From an uncultured Lactobacillus sp. (GTDB taxonomy: Bacteria; Bacillota; Bacilli; Lactobacillales; Lactobacillaceae): 64,000 bases of DNA. The notes under the pieces were generated by a model. It ran no database searches. It was not told the DNA's origin and saw only the letters and a list, made by a program, of their open reading frames with translations. This document shows positions 52,814-63,101 of the stretch, piece by piece (within the stretch, counting starts at the first letter, position 1; each line of letters begins with the position of its first letter). The stretch is taken from NCBI RefSeq assembly GCF_910589175.1, contig NZ_CAJURR010000001.1:60366-124365 (forward strand), written 5' to 3'. The translations under genes were made by a program, and so were the position numbers.

Positions 52814-53740
52814 TTATTGTCTTTCTAAAATTTTATCTACTTTCTTAAAGAATAAATCTTTATCTGCTTTTGTTACTTCAGTAATTTCTTTTCCATTAGG
52901 GTCGATAAACATGCGACCACTTGCTAAACCTGACGTAATAACATTTGCTTTTACCTGACGTGTCTCAACAAGTTCAGGGTAGAGAGCTGACATAGTTGTT
53001 AAAACGTCCCACAAATATAGCTCTGCATTTGGAACAGAAATAATTAAGCTATATCCTAAACCAACTAAGTCAATAGCTGGATACTTTCTTAAACTAGCCC
53101 AGTGCTGACGAAGTTCATCAGTTAAAGGAAGTTCTTCGGTGCTTTCTAAGCCGACCATTTGAATATCAAGATCTGAATCTAGAACTCGTTTCACTGCATC
53201 TGGATCCCAAAAAGCATTCCATTCTTGAGTGCCGTCGGCATCGACGCTGACTACGTTTCCATGTCCGTCTAGAGAGCCACCCATCCAGTAGACTTTTTCA
53301 ATTTTTGATTGAATTGAAGCATCTTCGTCTAATGCTCGAGCTAGATCAGTAATTGGACCAGTCATTACTAAGGTAACGGGACCATCTGCTTTTTTAATTT
53401 TATCAATCATGTCTAAGTGAGCAGGTAAGGAAGCTTCTGGGGTTTTAATTTCACCGCTCTCATTTAAGATTGGAAAGTAGTTAAAGGAGTATGTTGCCAT
53501 TCGCCACTCTTTTGGAAACTGATGAACAGCACGTGAATTAGAGCGAGCAACTTCTAATTTATCACCGCGTAAATTGAATTTATCGACCATTTTCCGACAC
53601 GCTTCTACTGAAGGATCGATATATCCATCGCCATCAATGGCACTAATTCCAATGAGTTTAATATCAGGCGCTTGCAAGAGTAAAAGAAGTGAAACTAAAT
53701 CATCGATGTTTCCATCATGATTAAAATAAATATTTTTCAT
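52814..53740 (-). CDS. Nucleoside hydrolase (IunH/RihB type)
   Basis: The 308-residue protein has the N-terminal calcium-binding signature in a variant form: IYFNHDGNIDDLVSL (normally DxDxGxDD), PVTLVMTGPITDLARAL and WNAFWDPDAVKRVL. The family hydrolyses purine or pyrimidine ribonucleosides to ribose and base for salvage. The first Asp of the DxDxGxDD signature is Asn (NHDGNIDD), which may alter metal binding. It is the first gene of a two-gene - strand operon with dedA. Confidence 0.88.
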   Translation of the reverse strand: MKNIYFNHDGNIDDLVSLLLLLQAPDIKLIGISAIDGDGYIDPSVEACRKMVDKFNLRGDKLEVARSNSRAVHQFPKEWRMATYSFNYFPILNESGEIKTPEASLPAHLDMIDKIKKADGPVTLVMTGPITDLARALDEDASIQSKIEKVYWMGGSLDGHGNVVSVDADGTQEWNAFWDPDAVKRVLDSDLDIQMVGLESTEELPLTDELRQHWASLRKYPAIDLVGLGYSLIISVPNAELYLWDVLTTMSALYPELVETRQVKANVITSGLASGRMFIDPNGKEITEVTKADKDLFFKKVDKILERQ

Positions 53741-53818
53741 TATTTGCGACCTTTCTTTTTGGCTATTTACTATTCTATAAGAAAATGAAGTATTGAGTAA
53801 ACAAAAAAGACATCTTAC

Positions 53819-53846
53819 TTGGTTTTAAGAAGGAACGTGATAAAAT
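53819..53846 (+). promoter_or_regulatory. Promoter of uvrC
   Basis: TTGGTT (53819-53824), 16-base spacer, TAAAAT (53841-53846), 36 bases before the uvrC start. No LexA-type box is evident here. Confidence 0.5.
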
Positions 53847-53881
53847 ACTATGGGAATTTTAATAGGAAGGAAAAATAATTT

Positions 53882-55684
53882 ATGGCAACGGAACATATTG
53901 AAAATAAATTAAAACTTTTGCCCGATAAGCCAGGTTGCTACTTAATGAAAGATGTTAACGGCAATGTGATTTATGTGGGAAAGTCTAAAAACTTAAAGAA
54001 CCGCGTTCGTTCCTATTTTAAAAGTAAGCAAGTGGGGAGACGTGCTGAACTTGTACGTGAAATACGTGATTTTGATATCATTACTGTCTCATCGGACAAG
54101 GAATCTTTTCTGTTAGAAATTACATTAATCAAAAAATACCAGCCTTACTATAATGTTCAATTAAAGCAAGGCACAGGTTATCCTTACATAGAAATTACTA
54201 ATGAACGTGATCCGCAAACACGTTTGACGTCAATTGTTCATAAGGATAAGGGCTACTATTTTGGCCCTTATCCAAATGTTTATGCGGCGCAAGCAACCTT
54301 AAAATTTATTCAAAAAGTCTGGCCCTTAAGAAGATGTACAGGTCATCAAGGACGGCCCTGTCTTTATTATCACATGGGACAATGTTTGGGAGCTTGCTTT
54401 AAGGAAGTGCCAAAGAGTACCTATGATACTCAGATTAGAAAGATAAAGCGATTTTTAAATGGAGATATCGCCCAAGTTAAGCAAGATCTGACAGAAAAAA
54501 TGACACAAGCTTCAATGGATCTAGAATTTGAACGTGCTGCTGAAATTAGAGATCAATTGAAATATATTGAACAAACTGTTGAGAAACAAAAGATTATTTC
54601 TAACGATCATACTCAACGGGATATCTTTAATTTTTATGTCGACAAGTCTTGGATTTCAATTCAGATTTTCTTTTTAAGACAGGCTAAGTTATTACGTCGT
54701 GAAACAAGACTATTTCCTTTAACTGATACTAATGATCCACAAGATGCCTTTGTTTCCTTCATTGCTCAATTTTATGGACAACGCAATCGCGTCTTACCAA
54801 AAGAAGTGTTAGTACCAGCTGGAATTGATAATGAATCTTTATCTGAAGTACTAAAGGTACCAGTAAGAACACCACAACGTGGCCAAAAGAAAGCCTTGTT
54901 AGAAATGGCTCATGACAATGCTAAGTTGAAACTAGATGAAAAATTCCGCCTCTTAGAACTAGGTAATCGTAAAACTAAGGGTGCACAAAAAGAAATTTTT
55001 GACGCTTTAGGCCTACCATATGGCCATAGAATTGAAAGTTTTGACCACTCACATATTCAGGGCGCCGATCCAGTTTCTGCCTTGGTAGTATTTACTGATG
55101 GCGAAGCTGATAAACATGAATATCGTAAATACAAATTAAAGGGTGAGGTTGAACATCAAAATGCGGCTGATGAAGTAGGGAACACCCGTGAAGTAGTTAG
55201 AAGACGATATAGTCGTCTTTTAAAAGAACATAAAAAAATGCCAGATCTTATTTTAATGGATGGTGGGCAGATTCAAGTTGAAGCTTGTTTGGATGTTTTA
55301 AGAAATGAATTGAATGTAAATATTCCGGTCGCTGGAATGGTAAAAGATGATCACCACCGAACTAATCACTTAATTTTTGGTGATCCTACAAAGGGAGAAG
55401 AGTTGAAGTTAATTCCTTTAGATCCAAAATCTGAGGGATTTTACTTAATGACTAGAATTCAGGATGAAGTTCACCGCTTTGCAATTACTTTTCATCGAAG
55501 AACTCATGCCAAAAACGCTCTTTCAAGTAAATTAGATGAAATTAAGGGAATTGGTCCTAAATCTAGAAATAAGCTTCTAAGAAAGTTTGGTTCTTTAAAG
55601 AAAATTAAAGAAGCATCAGTGGATGAATTAAGAGAAGCTGGTTTAACTCTTCCACAAGCTCAAACTGTAAAATTGAGTTTATAA
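53882..55684 (+). CDS. uvrC: UvrABC system protein C
   Basis: The 600-residue excision nuclease subunit makes both incisions around a DNA lesion with UvrB. Order of domains: GIY-YIG nuclease (LPDKPGCYLMKDVNGNVIYVGKSKNL, 1-95), the Cys-rich RRCTGHQGRPCLYYHMGQCLGAC, the UVR domain (MDLEFERAAEIRDQL, about 215-230), the RNase H-like nuclease (IESFDHSHIQGADPVSALV, LILMDGGQIQV) and C-terminal helix-hairpin-helix motifs (IKGIGPKSRNKLLRKFGS). Full length and conserved. It is followed by obgE after about 105 bases. Confidence 0.97.
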   Translation: MATEHIENKLKLLPDKPGCYLMKDVNGNVIYVGKSKNLKNRVRSYFKSKQVGRRAELVREIRDFDIITVSSDKESFLLEITLIKKYQPYYNVQLKQGTGYPYIEITNERDPQTRLTSIVHKDKGYYFGPYPNVYAAQATLKFIQKVWPLRRCTGHQGRPCLYYHMGQCLGACFKEVPKSTYDTQIRKIKRFLNGDIAQVKQDLTEKMTQASMDLEFERAAEIRDQLKYIEQTVEKQKIISNDHTQRDIFNFYVDKSWISIQIFFLRQAKLLRRETRLFPLTDTNDPQDAFVSFIAQFYGQRNRVLPKEVLVPAGIDNESLSEVLKVPVRTPQRGQKKALLEMAHDNAKLKLDEKFRLLELGNRKTKGAQKEIFDALGLPYGHRIESFDHSHIQGADPVSALVVFTDGEADKHEYRKYKLKGEVEHQNAADEVGNTREVVRRRYSRLLKEHKKMPDLILMDGGQIQVEACLDVLRNELNVNIPVAGMVKDDHHRTNHLIFGDPTKGEELKLIPLDPKSEGFYLMTRIQDEVHRFAITFHRRTHAKNALSSKLDEIKGIGPKSRNKLLRKFGSLKKIKEASVDELREAGLTLPQAQTVKLSL

Positions 55685-55791
55685 ATTAACCAATAAAAGA
55701 CCTGATTTAATGGGGCTTGATATGGTATTATAGTTAAGAAACTTTAAGGAAATTTTTAATTATAAATTGATATATAAAGGAGGCACACATA

Positions 55792-57078
55792 ATGTTTGTC
55801 GACCAAACAAAAATAGATGTACAAGCAGGAAAGGGCGGCGACGGTGCCGTTGCTTTTCGACATGAAAAATATGTTCCACTTGGTGGGCCAGCTGGTGGAG
55901 ATGGTGGCCGCGGAGGCAGTATTATATTAGTTGCTGACTCTGGCCTAAGAACCTTAATGGATTTCCGCTTTAGACGTAAGTTTAAGGCAGATAATGGTGA
56001 AAACGGTCGTATTAAATCACAATATGGCCGCGGAGCTAAAGATGTAAGATTAAAAGTTCCGATGGGAACAAGTGTCTATGATTTTAATACTGGTGAGCTT
56101 TTAGGCGATTTAGTTGAAAATGGTCAAGAATTGGTAGTAGCTCACGGCGGAAAAGGTGGTAGAGGTAATATTCACTTTGCCACTCCAACAAGAACTGCTC
56201 CAGAAATTGCTGAAAATGGTGAACCAGGAGAATTTCGTACTTTACGCTTGGAATTAAAGGTCTTAGCTGATGTCGGATTAGTAGGTTTCCCATCTGTTGG
56301 TAAGTCAACCTTGTTATCTGTTGTAACTAAGGCTAAGCCAAAAATTGCTGCTTATGAATTTACAACTTTAACTCCTAACTTAGGAATGGTTGTTCTTCCA
56401 GACGGTCGTGATTTTTCAATGGCTGACTTACCAGGATTAATTGAAGGTGCTTCAAAAGGTGTTGGACTTGGAATTCAATTCTTGCGTCATGTTGAACGTA
56501 CAAAAGTAATCTTACACTTAGTTTCAATGGATCCAAACAATGGCCGTGATGCTTACGAAGACTATGAGACAATTCGTAAGGAATTAGCAGGTTACACTAA
56601 GGACTTAACTACCAAGAAAGAAATTATCGTAGCAACGCAAATGGATATTCCTGGTAGTGAAGAAAAATTTGCGGAATTTAAGAAAAAACTAGGAGATAAA
56701 ACTGTTTATCCTATTTCTAGTGTTACCCATAAAGGTGTTAGCAAACTAATGGGTAAGACCGCAGATCTTGTTGAAGAAGTTGCTAAAGAAGAAGCTGAAA
56801 AACCAGCAGAAATTAAAGTTGCCGAAAAAGAATATGTTTATAAGAAACCAGAAGATGAAGGCTTTAAGGTTGAAAGAACAGGCGAACACAGCTTTGTTGT
56901 TACAGGCAATAAGCTAGAGCGTCTTGTTCAAAGAACTAACCTTGATCATACTGATGGAATTATGCTTCTAGCTCGTAAATTAAAGCGCTTGGGTGTAGAT
57001 GAAGCTTTAAGAGAAAATGGAGCAGAAACTGGCGACGATGTTTCAATAGCTGACTTTACTTTTGAATTTGTAGATTAA
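55792..57078 (+). CDS. obgE: GTPase ObgE/CgtA
   Basis: The 428-residue essential ribosome-associated GTPase has the Gly-rich Obg domain ([29 protein letters not shown]), G1 GFPSVGKST (about 164-172), G3 [12 protein letters not shown], a variant of the G4 motif (ATQMD, normally NKxD) and the OCT domain at the C terminus (about 350-428, ADFTFEFVD end). It acts in large-subunit assembly and stress control. It has a near-perfect SD AAAGGAGG eight bases before the ATG. Confidence 0.97.
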   Translation: MFVDQTKIDVQAGKGGDGAVAFRHEKYVPLGGPAGGDGGRGGSIILVADSGLRTLMDFRFRRKFKADNGENGRIKSQYGRGAKDVRLKVPMGTSVYDFNTGELLGDLVENGQELVVAHGGKGGRGNIHFATPTRTAPEIAENGEPGEFRTLRLELKVLADVGLVGFPSVGKSTLLSVVTKAKPKIAAYEFTTLTPNLGMVVLPDGRDFSMADLPGLIEGASKGVGLGIQFLRHVERTKVILHLVSMDPNNGRDAYEDYETIRKELAGYTKDLTTKKEIIVATQMDIPGSEEKFAEFKKKLGDKTVYPISSVTHKGVSKLMGKTADLVEEVAKEEAEKPAEIKVAEKEYVYKKPEDEGFKVERTGEHSFVVTGNKLERLVQRTNLDHTDGIMLLARKLKRLGVDEALRENGAETGDDVSIADFTFEFVD

Positions 57079-57107
57079 AAAATTTAAAAAAGTTGGGAGT
57101 AAGACTT

Positions 57108-59033
57108 TTGAATAAAAAGAACCGCTTTATTACAGGTTATGCCGGACTTCGTGCTCTAGCTGTTATTGGAGTAATTTTATATCACCTTAATCCAAACCAG
57201 TTTATGGGTGGATATCTAGGAGTACCGATATTTTTAGTATTATCGGGTTATTTAGTTACAGACCACATGTTTCATGCCTACGAGGAGCGGGGAGAGTATA
57301 ACTTCAAAGCTTTTTACATCAGGCGAATAAAAAAGTTATACCCGCAAATGATTACACTGCTGTGGGGATGTAGTGCGTATATCTTACTTTTTCAGCAAAA
57401 TCTTCTAGCTAAGTTGAATCAGATAGTCATTACTAATTTACTGAACGTCTATAACTTTTGGCAGATAAAGAATGGACAAAGTTATTTTGAAAGATTTGCA
57501 GCTAATGAATCACCGTTTGTTCATTTATGGACAATGTCAATTGAAGGTCAGTTTTACATTATTTGGCCAATAATAATCTTTTTACTAGTTAAATTTGCCA
57601 AAAAGAAAAAGATGATTTTTTGGATTATTACAGCCTTAACTTTATTTTCTGCTTTAGAAATGGCACTTTTATTTAAGCCCGGTGTAGATACAAGTAGAAT
57701 TTACTATGGAACTGATACAAGATTTTTCTCTCTTGGCTTAGGTGCAATGCTGGCAGTTATTTGGCCAACTTGGAAGTTAAATGAAAATCTAGAAAAAAGA
57801 GATCACTGGCTCTTAAATATTGTTGGAGCAGTGGCATTAGTGGGTATCTTACTAATGGCAACGAGTCCAATTTTTAATCCGCAAAAAGCATTTGCTTACC
57901 GCGGAGGGATGTTTTTATTTTCACTAGTAACAACGATTTTTGTCGGAATCATTGCCCATCCAGGTAGTAGCTGGAACAAGTGGTTAACTAATCCAGTATT
58001 TAAATGGATTGGATCACGTTCGTATGGAATTTACTTATACCAATTTCCAGTAATGATCTTCTTTGAAGATAAGGTTAAAGATATTGCCGATCATGTGGTT
58101 TTATATCATTTAATTGAAGTAATTTTAATTTTGATAATTGCTGAACTTAGTTATCGCTTTATTGAAAAACCATTTGGTCGAATTGATTGGGAAAAAGTTC
58201 GTCAATTCTTAACTAAGGCCCTAAATTTACGAGCAAAACACTATCAAGCAAAGATACTTTTTGCGACAGGGATAATAGTTTTTATTCTAGGTAGTTTTGG
58301 AATTTTAAAAGCGCCTACTGTCAAAGCGGAAAATCCAAATCACTCTCAACTAGCTAAGCAAATTAAATCAAATCGTAGTAAGCAACTAAAGAGTAATCAG
58401 AAATTAATTAAGGAAGCTCAGTCTAGAAAGAAAACAGCACCAGCTTCAAAAGCTGCTCTTGTAAAACAGGCTAAGAAAGCAGCAGTTACTAAACCAGTAA
58501 ATCAGGACTTTGAGAAATACGGAATTTCCCAAGTTGATTTACAACTAGCACAAAAAATTCAGGTGACTGCAATTGGAGATTCAGTGATGGCTGGATCTAG
58601 CCAAAACTTACAAAAATTGATGCCACATTTAATTATTGATGCAGCTGTTTCTAGACAATTAGGCGATACTATTCCGCTTTTTGAGCAATACAAAGCAAAG
58701 GATGCTTTAAATGATAATGTGTTAATTGGCTTAGGGACAAACGGAGCATTTGACCCAAAAGAACTTGATCACTTAATGCAAATCATTGGTCCAAAGAGAC
58801 ATGTTTTTTGGGTTAATACTCATGTGCCAACGCGTGATTGGCAAGATCAAGTTAATGGTGAACTAAATGCAGCAACGAAAAAATATCCAAACTTAACTAT
58901 TATTAAGTGGCATGAGTTTGCTGGTAGTCATCAAGATTGGTTCTACGATGATCATACACATCCAACTCCAGAAGGATCGAAATTTTATAGTGCCTATATA
59001 ACTAAAGCTTTAGTTACCGAAGGAAAATATTAG
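57108..59033 (+). CDS. OatA-like acyltransferase with SGNH domain (peptidoglycan or glycopolymer O-acetylation)
   Basis: The 641-residue protein has an N-terminal acyltransferase-3 domain (RFITGYAGLRALAVIGVILYHLNP, with R...H motif; about eleven membrane helices to about 390), a Lys/Ala-rich linker (KKTAPASKAALVKQAKKAA), and an extracellular SGNH-hydrolase domain (TAIGDSVMAGS with nucleophile Ser, LIGLGTNGAF, and DDHTHPTPEGS with the catalytic Asp-His). It acetylates surface glycans, usually muramic acid in peptidoglycan, giving lysozyme resistance. A TTG start at 57108 follows GGGAG by eight bases; a TTG at 57093 overlaps that SD. Confidence 0.87.
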   Translation: MNKKNRFITGYAGLRALAVIGVILYHLNPNQFMGGYLGVPIFLVLSGYLVTDHMFHAYEERGEYNFKAFYIRRIKKLYPQMITLLWGCSAYILLFQQNLLAKLNQIVITNLLNVYNFWQIKNGQSYFERFAANESPFVHLWTMSIEGQFYIIWPIIIFLLVKFAKKKKMIFWIITALTLFSALEMALLFKPGVDTSRIYYGTDTRFFSLGLGAMLAVIWPTWKLNENLEKRDHWLLNIVGAVALVGILLMATSPIFNPQKAFAYRGGMFLFSLVTTIFVGIIAHPGSSWNKWLTNPVFKWIGSRSYGIYLYQFPVMIFFEDKVKDIADHVVLYHLIEVILILIIAELSYRFIEKPFGRIDWEKVRQFLTKALNLRAKHYQAKILFATGIIVFILGSFGILKAPTVKAENPNHSQLAKQIKSNRSKQLKSNQKLIKEAQSRKKTAPASKAALVKQAKKAAVTKPVNQDFEKYGISQVDLQLAQKIQVTAIGDSVMAGSSQNLQKLMPHLIIDAAVSRQLGDTIPLFEQYKAKDALNDNVLIGLGTNGAFDPKELDHLMQIIGPKRHVFWVNTHVPTRDWQDQVNGELNAATKKYPNLTIIKWHEFAGSHQDWFYDDHTHPTPEGSKFYSAYITKALVTEGKY

Positions 59034-59046
59034 AAATAGGGTTTTC

Positions 59047-59976
59047 ATGGAAATACAATTTTTAGGAACAAGTGCCGGGCAACCATCAAAAAGTAGAAAT
59101 GTTTCTTGTACCGCACTAAAGTTATTAGATGAATTAAATGAAGTATGGCTATTTGATGTGGGAGAAGCAACGCAGCATCAAATTTTAAAGACTAACATTA
59201 GACCTAGAAAAGTAACGCGAATCTTTATTTCACATACTCATGGTGACCATATTTTTGGACTTCCGGGTTTTCTCTCATCTCGTTCTTTTCAAGGCGACGG
59301 TGGTCCATTAACAATTTATGGACCAGCTGGTATTGAACAATTTGTACAAACTTCTCTCAGAGTTTCTAAAACTCGTGTATCATATCCGATTAAGTATGTG
59401 GTTTTAAAAGAAGATGGCTTGATTTTTGAAAATGATATTTTTGCAGTCTACACGGCTCGTTTAGATCACCGAGTACCGAGTTTTGGCTTTCGTGTAGTTG
59501 AAAAGCCACGTCCAGGTGAATTATTAATGGATAAAGTGGCAGAATACAATGTGCCTAATGGACCGCTTCTTGGTCAATTAAAGGCAGGAAAAACAATTAC
59601 ATTAAGTGATGGTCAAAAACTAGATGGACGCGATTTTCTTGGAGAAGAGCGACCAGGCCGGATTGTGACAATTATTTATGATACTCGGCCAACAAAAAAT
59701 ATTGGTGGATTAGCAGATAATGCCGATGTTCTAGTTCACGAATCAACATTTGATGGCGGAGAAGAAAAAATGGCTCATCGCTACTTCCATTCAACTTGCT
59801 TAGATGCAGCTCGAGTTGCTCGAGATCATAATGTGGGAGAGCTTTATTTAACTCACATTTCTGCTCGTTATACAGGAAGAGCAGGTAGACAATTAGAACA
59901 TGATGCTAGAAAGATTTTTAAACATACTCACTTAGCTAATGATCTAGATAATTTTGAAATCACATTGAGGGGATAA
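59047..59976 (+). CDS. rnz: Ribonuclease Z
   Basis: The 309-residue metallo-beta-lactamase-fold endonuclease trims tRNA 3' trailers. Motifs: EIQFLGTSAGQPSKSRNVS, SHTHGDHIFGLPGFL (HxHxDH), YDTRP, HESTF and HSTCLDAARVA. Length normal. It begins 14 bases after the acyltransferase stop and sits five bases before an SDR gene, so it belongs to a co-directional run. Confidence 0.96.
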   Translation: MEIQFLGTSAGQPSKSRNVSCTALKLLDELNEVWLFDVGEATQHQILKTNIRPRKVTRIFISHTHGDHIFGLPGFLSSRSFQGDGGPLTIYGPAGIEQFVQTSLRVSKTRVSYPIKYVVLKEDGLIFENDIFAVYTARLDHRVPSFGFRVVEKPRPGELLMDKVAEYNVPNGPLLGQLKAGKTITLSDGQKLDGRDFLGEERPGRIVTIIYDTRPTKNIGGLADNADVLVHESTFDGGEEKMAHRYFHSTCLDAARVARDHNVGELYLTHISARYTGRAGRQLEHDARKIFKHTHLANDLDNFEITLRG

Positions 59977-59980
59977 TAAT

Positions 59981-60775
59981 ATGAGTAATTCATTAAGGGA
60001 CAAAGTAGTAGTAGTTACAGGAGCTTCTAGTGGTATTGGACGCTCAATTGCTTTAGAAAGTGCAAGTCGTGGTGCAACAGTTATTTTAATGGCACGTCAT
60101 CAAGATAAATTAGAAGAAATTGCCAATGAAGCACGTCAGCTTTCTGGAAATGAAGTATATGTATTTCCAACAGATATTAGTAAAGCTGATCAAATTGATC
60201 GTGCCTTTAATGAAATTGTTAGTCATGTTGACCATATTGATTATCTTGTCAATGCAGCAGGTTTTGGTGTCTTTAAAGAATTTTTAGAGACTTCACCCCA
60301 AGTAGTAACTGAAATGTTTCAAACCAATGTTTTAGGTTTGATGTACTTTACTCGTCTTGTTGCACGCGTCATGATCGATCAAAAGCAGGGCCAAATTATT
60401 AATTTTGGCTCAATTGCTGGAATTGTACCAACTACTAAAACAGCAGCTTATAGTGCTACTAAAGCAGCTATTATTCAATTCTCAAATGTTTTACGCCTAG
60501 AATTGAAGCCTTTTGGTGTTAAGGTCATGACAGTAAATCCTGGCCCAGTTTATACTAATTTCTTTAATATTGCCGATGAAAGTGGCTCTTACGTGAATAA
60601 TGTTCAACGCTTTATGCTTGATCCAGATGATGTAGCTTGGCAAGTAGTTCACTTCTTTGGTTCTAATCGTCGTGAATTGAATTTGCCTCTAAGTTTAGCT
60701 ACCTTAGCCAAGCTTTACCAAATTTTCCCTCGTATTGGTGACTGGGCAAGTCTAAAGTTTGCTAGCAGAAAGTAG
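59981..60775 (+). CDS. Short-chain dehydrogenase/reductase
   Basis: The 264-residue classical SDR has TGASSGIG (14-21) for cofactor binding, NAAGFG, a catalytic Ser in NFGSIAGIV and the YSATKAAI active site. The cytoplasmic oxidoreductase is of unknown substrate; the DltE/YqjQ-like proteins near rnz in lactobacilli are the nearest analogues by position. It is five bases after rnz and nine before lapA. Confidence 0.92.
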   Translation: MSNSLRDKVVVVTGASSGIGRSIALESASRGATVILMARHQDKLEEIANEARQLSGNEVYVFPTDISKADQIDRAFNEIVSHVDHIDYLVNAAGFGVFKEFLETSPQVVTEMFQTNVLGLMYFTRLVARVMIDQKQGQIINFGSIAGIVPTTKTAAYSATKAAIIQFSNVLRLELKPFGVKVMTVNPGPVYTNFFNIADESGSYVNNVQRFMLDPDDVAWQVVHFFGSNRRELNLPLSLATLAKLYQIFPRIGDWASLKFASRK

Positions 60776-60784
60776 GGAGAGAAA

Positions 60785-61111
60785 ATGAATAAGCAAAGAA
60801 ACTTAGTAATTGGACTAATTATCGTTTTAGTGCTTGTGATTTTTGCGTGCCTAAATACTGAACCTGTAGCGATTAATTTTGGCTTTTTCCAACCTAAAAT
60901 GCCTTTAATCATCGTTTTAGTGATTATGCTTCTATTAGGTGCTTTAGTATCACTTTTGATTGGCAAAGGAGAAAAAGTTTCTCCCGATGTAAAAAAAGCA
61001 CTAGCAAAACAGAAGAAAGAATTAGATAATAAATATCGTAGTGAAATTGAATCTAGAGATAAACAAATAGCTGAATTAAAAAAAGTTAATAATTCTGAAG
61101 CTACAAAATAA
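60785..61111 (+). CDS. LapA (DUF1049) family membrane protein
   Basis: The 108-residue protein has two membrane helices (about 6-24 and 35-58) flanking EPVAINFGFF, the LapA-domain turn, and a C-terminal cytoplasmic Lys/Glu coiled coil. LapA-type proteins are involved in envelope homeostasis with poorly known function. SD GGAGAG is close upstream and the gene lies nine bases after the SDR gene, in the same run. Confidence 0.88.
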   Translation: MNKQRNLVIGLIIVLVLVIFACLNTEPVAINFGFFQPKMPLIIVLVIMLLLGALVSLLIGKGEKVSPDVKKALAKQKKELDNKYRSEIESRDKQIAELKKVNNSEATK

Positions 61112-61119
61112 GATTGGAC

Positions 61120-61148
61120 TTGATTTATCAGCTCTTAGATTGTATCAT
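61120..61148 (+). promoter_or_regulatory. Promoter of rpmF
   Basis: TTGATT (61120-61125), 17-base spacer, TATCAT (61143-61148) with TG directly before the -10, about 80 bases before rpmF. The intervening leader has no obvious protein gene. Confidence 0.55.
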
Positions 61149-61227
61149 TGAAATACGTGAGTATTTAGTGAATTTGTTTATTTAAAGGTTCGCAAGTCTC
61201 AATTCTATAAAAAAGGAGATCTAACTA

Positions 61228-61419
61228 ATGGCAGTTCCTGCAAGAAAAACTTCTAAGCAAAAGAAACGTTCACGTCGTGGTCATATTAAATTAACCACAC
61301 CAGCAATGCATTACGATGCTACTACTGGTGAATACCGTTTAAGCCACCGCGTTTCACCAAAGGGCTTTTACAAAGGCCGTCAAGTTGCTAACGAAAACAA
61401 GCAACAAAATAACGATTAA
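61228..61419 (+). CDS. rpmF: 50S ribosomal protein L32 (zinc-free form)
   Basis: The 63-residue ribosomal protein starts [21 protein letters not shown], the L32 signature. Unlike many L32 proteins, it has no cysteines (the two CxxC motifs are absent, replaced around [14 protein letters not shown]), so it does not bind zinc. SD AAGGAG precedes the ATG. It has its own promoter and terminator. Confidence 0.97.
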   Translation: MAVPARKTSKQKKRSRRGHIKLTTPAMHYDATTGEYRLSHRVSPKGFYKGRQVANENKQQNND

Positions 61420-61421
61420 TT

Positions 61422-61449
61422 AAAGACACCTTGGGGTGTCTTTTTTTAT
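61422..61449 (+). terminator. Terminator of rpmF
   Basis: AAAGACACC pairs with GGTGTCTTT over TTGG, followed by T5. Confidence 0.88.
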
Positions 61450-61478
61450 ATAATTTTTGATTAAAGGAATAGGTATTA

Positions 61479-63044
61479 ATGAAACTAGTTATTTTACACT
61501 CAAGTGATACGCATGGCTTTTTAATGCCAACTGATTATCAAGATAAAAACAATTATGATGCACCAATTTCACTTAGCCGAGTAAGTAGTGTCGTAAAAAG
61601 TGAAAAAGAAAAATATGGTGTAGATAATGTTTTAGTTACAGATAGTGGAGATTGTTTGCAAGGATCTCCTTTAGCTAGCTTTACACATAAGCTCCCTGAA
61701 GAGGAAGGATTACGTAAATTTACTGAAGCTTATAATGAAGTAGGCTATGATGCACGTGCATTGGGGAACCATGATTTTAATTATGGATTAGATTACTTGT
61801 CATATTACGTGGATAATAACCGTGCTCCGTTTATTAATGACAATGTTTTAGATGCAGAAACTAATGTGCCTTTTTTTGGTAAAGAATACACTATTATTGA
61901 AAAGGCTGGCCTAAAAATAGGAATTATGGGAATTACTACCCAATATATTTCTCACTGGGAATCAGAAGATCATATCAAAGGATTAAAGTTTGTTTCTGGT
62001 TATGATGTACTTTCTAAATTAGCTAAGAAATTGCGCCCACAGGTCGATATTCTTTGTGCTATGTATCATGGTGGCTTTGAGAGTGATCCTTTGACTGGGG
62101 AAGCAACTGAGCCCCACACTGGTGAAAATGAAGGTTACAAGATTTTAACTGAAATTCCTGAAATTGATGTCTTTTTAACTGGACACCAACATCGTCGCTT
62201 AAACTTAGTTACCCGGGATACTGCAATTGTTCAACCAGGATATCGAGGAGAAGCTGTTGGTAAAGTGGTTATTGATTTTGACAAAGATGAAAAAGGTAAG
62301 GTCAAGATTAATGATATGACTACTGAATTAATTGACAGCAAGGATTACGCACCTGATCCAGCAATTGAAAAGATTGTTAAGAGCCTTGATGAAGAAACAC
62401 AAAAGTGGTTGGATCAACCAATTGCACACTTATCTGAGCCTGCTCCGATTGAAGATGCAATTAAGGGGAGAATTGAAGGAGCTCCATTTATTAACCTTAT
62501 CCAACAAATGCAACTTTGGTTTACTGGTGCAGATGTTTCAGCTACTGCAATTATGTCTGAATCAGCTCATGGATTTTCAAAGAATGTTACTATGAGAGAA
62601 GTTTTGCTTAACTATCCATACGCAAATCAACTCTGCATTGTTAACCTTACTGGAAAAGAATTAAAAGAAATCATTGAATATTCAGCTGGTTTCTTAGAAA
62701 AAGGCAAGGACGGTAAAATTAAATTTATTGATCGTTGGATTACCCCTAAGCCAATGCTATACCATTTTGATCTTTTCTATCCTGTTAAATACGAAGCTGA
62801 TCTATCTAAGCCAGTGGGTCAAAGATTGACTAAGGTGACTTTAGATGGTAAAGATCTTGAAGATGATAAGGTTTATAAGTTAGCCGTAAATAATTATCGT
62901 GCTCTTGGTGGAGGTTTCTACCCAGCTTACAGTATGGATAAAATTGAAAAGATCTTTGACCAAGATTATGTTCAAATGTTTAGTGAGTACTTAACTCATG
63001 ATGATATTAAAGTAGATACAAGTAAAAATTATAAGTTTTACTAA
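61479..63044 (+). CDS. Cytoplasmic bifunctional metallophosphatase / 5'-nucleotidase family protein
   Basis: The 521-residue protein has the UshA-like two-domain order: metallophosphatase (VILHSSDTHGFLMPTDY, VLVTDSGDCLQGSP, ALGNHDFNYGLDY, CAMYHGGFESD, LTGHQHR, about 1-275) and the 5'-nucleotidase C-terminal domain (EDAIKGRIEGAPFINLIQQM, VTMREVLLNYPYANQLCIVNLTG, GGGFYPAY). There is no signal peptide, so it acts in the cytoplasm, likely on nucleotides or cyclic nucleotides. It is followed by a bidirectional terminator. Confidence 0.92.
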   Translation: MKLVILHSSDTHGFLMPTDYQDKNNYDAPISLSRVSSVVKSEKEKYGVDNVLVTDSGDCLQGSPLASFTHKLPEEEGLRKFTEAYNEVGYDARALGNHDFNYGLDYLSYYVDNNRAPFINDNVLDAETNVPFFGKEYTIIEKAGLKIGIMGITTQYISHWESEDHIKGLKFVSGYDVLSKLAKKLRPQVDILCAMYHGGFESDPLTGEATEPHTGENEGYKILTEIPEIDVFLTGHQHRRLNLVTRDTAIVQPGYRGEAVGKVVIDFDKDEKGKVKINDMTTELIDSKDYAPDPAIEKIVKSLDEETQKWLDQPIAHLSEPAPIEDAIKGRIEGAPFINLIQQMQLWFTGADVSATAIMSESAHGFSKNVTMREVLLNYPYANQLCIVNLTGKELKEIIEYSAGFLEKGKDGKIKFIDRWITPKPMLYHFDLFYPVKYEADLSKPVGQRLTKVTLDGKDLEDDKVYKLAVNNYRALGGGFYPAYSMDKIEKIFDQDYVQMFSEYLTHDDIKVDTSKNYKFY

Positions 63045-63045
63045 G

Positions 63046-63080
63046 AAAAAAAGCTGTTTCTTAATTGAAACAGCTTTTTA
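63046..63080. terminator. Bidirectional terminator
   Basis: AAAAAGCTGTTTC pairs with GAAACAGCTTTTT across TTAATT, between the convergent 5'-nucleotidase and DUF2929 genes. Confidence 0.88.
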
Positions 63081-63101
63081 TAATATTCAAATTTAATTCA
63101 A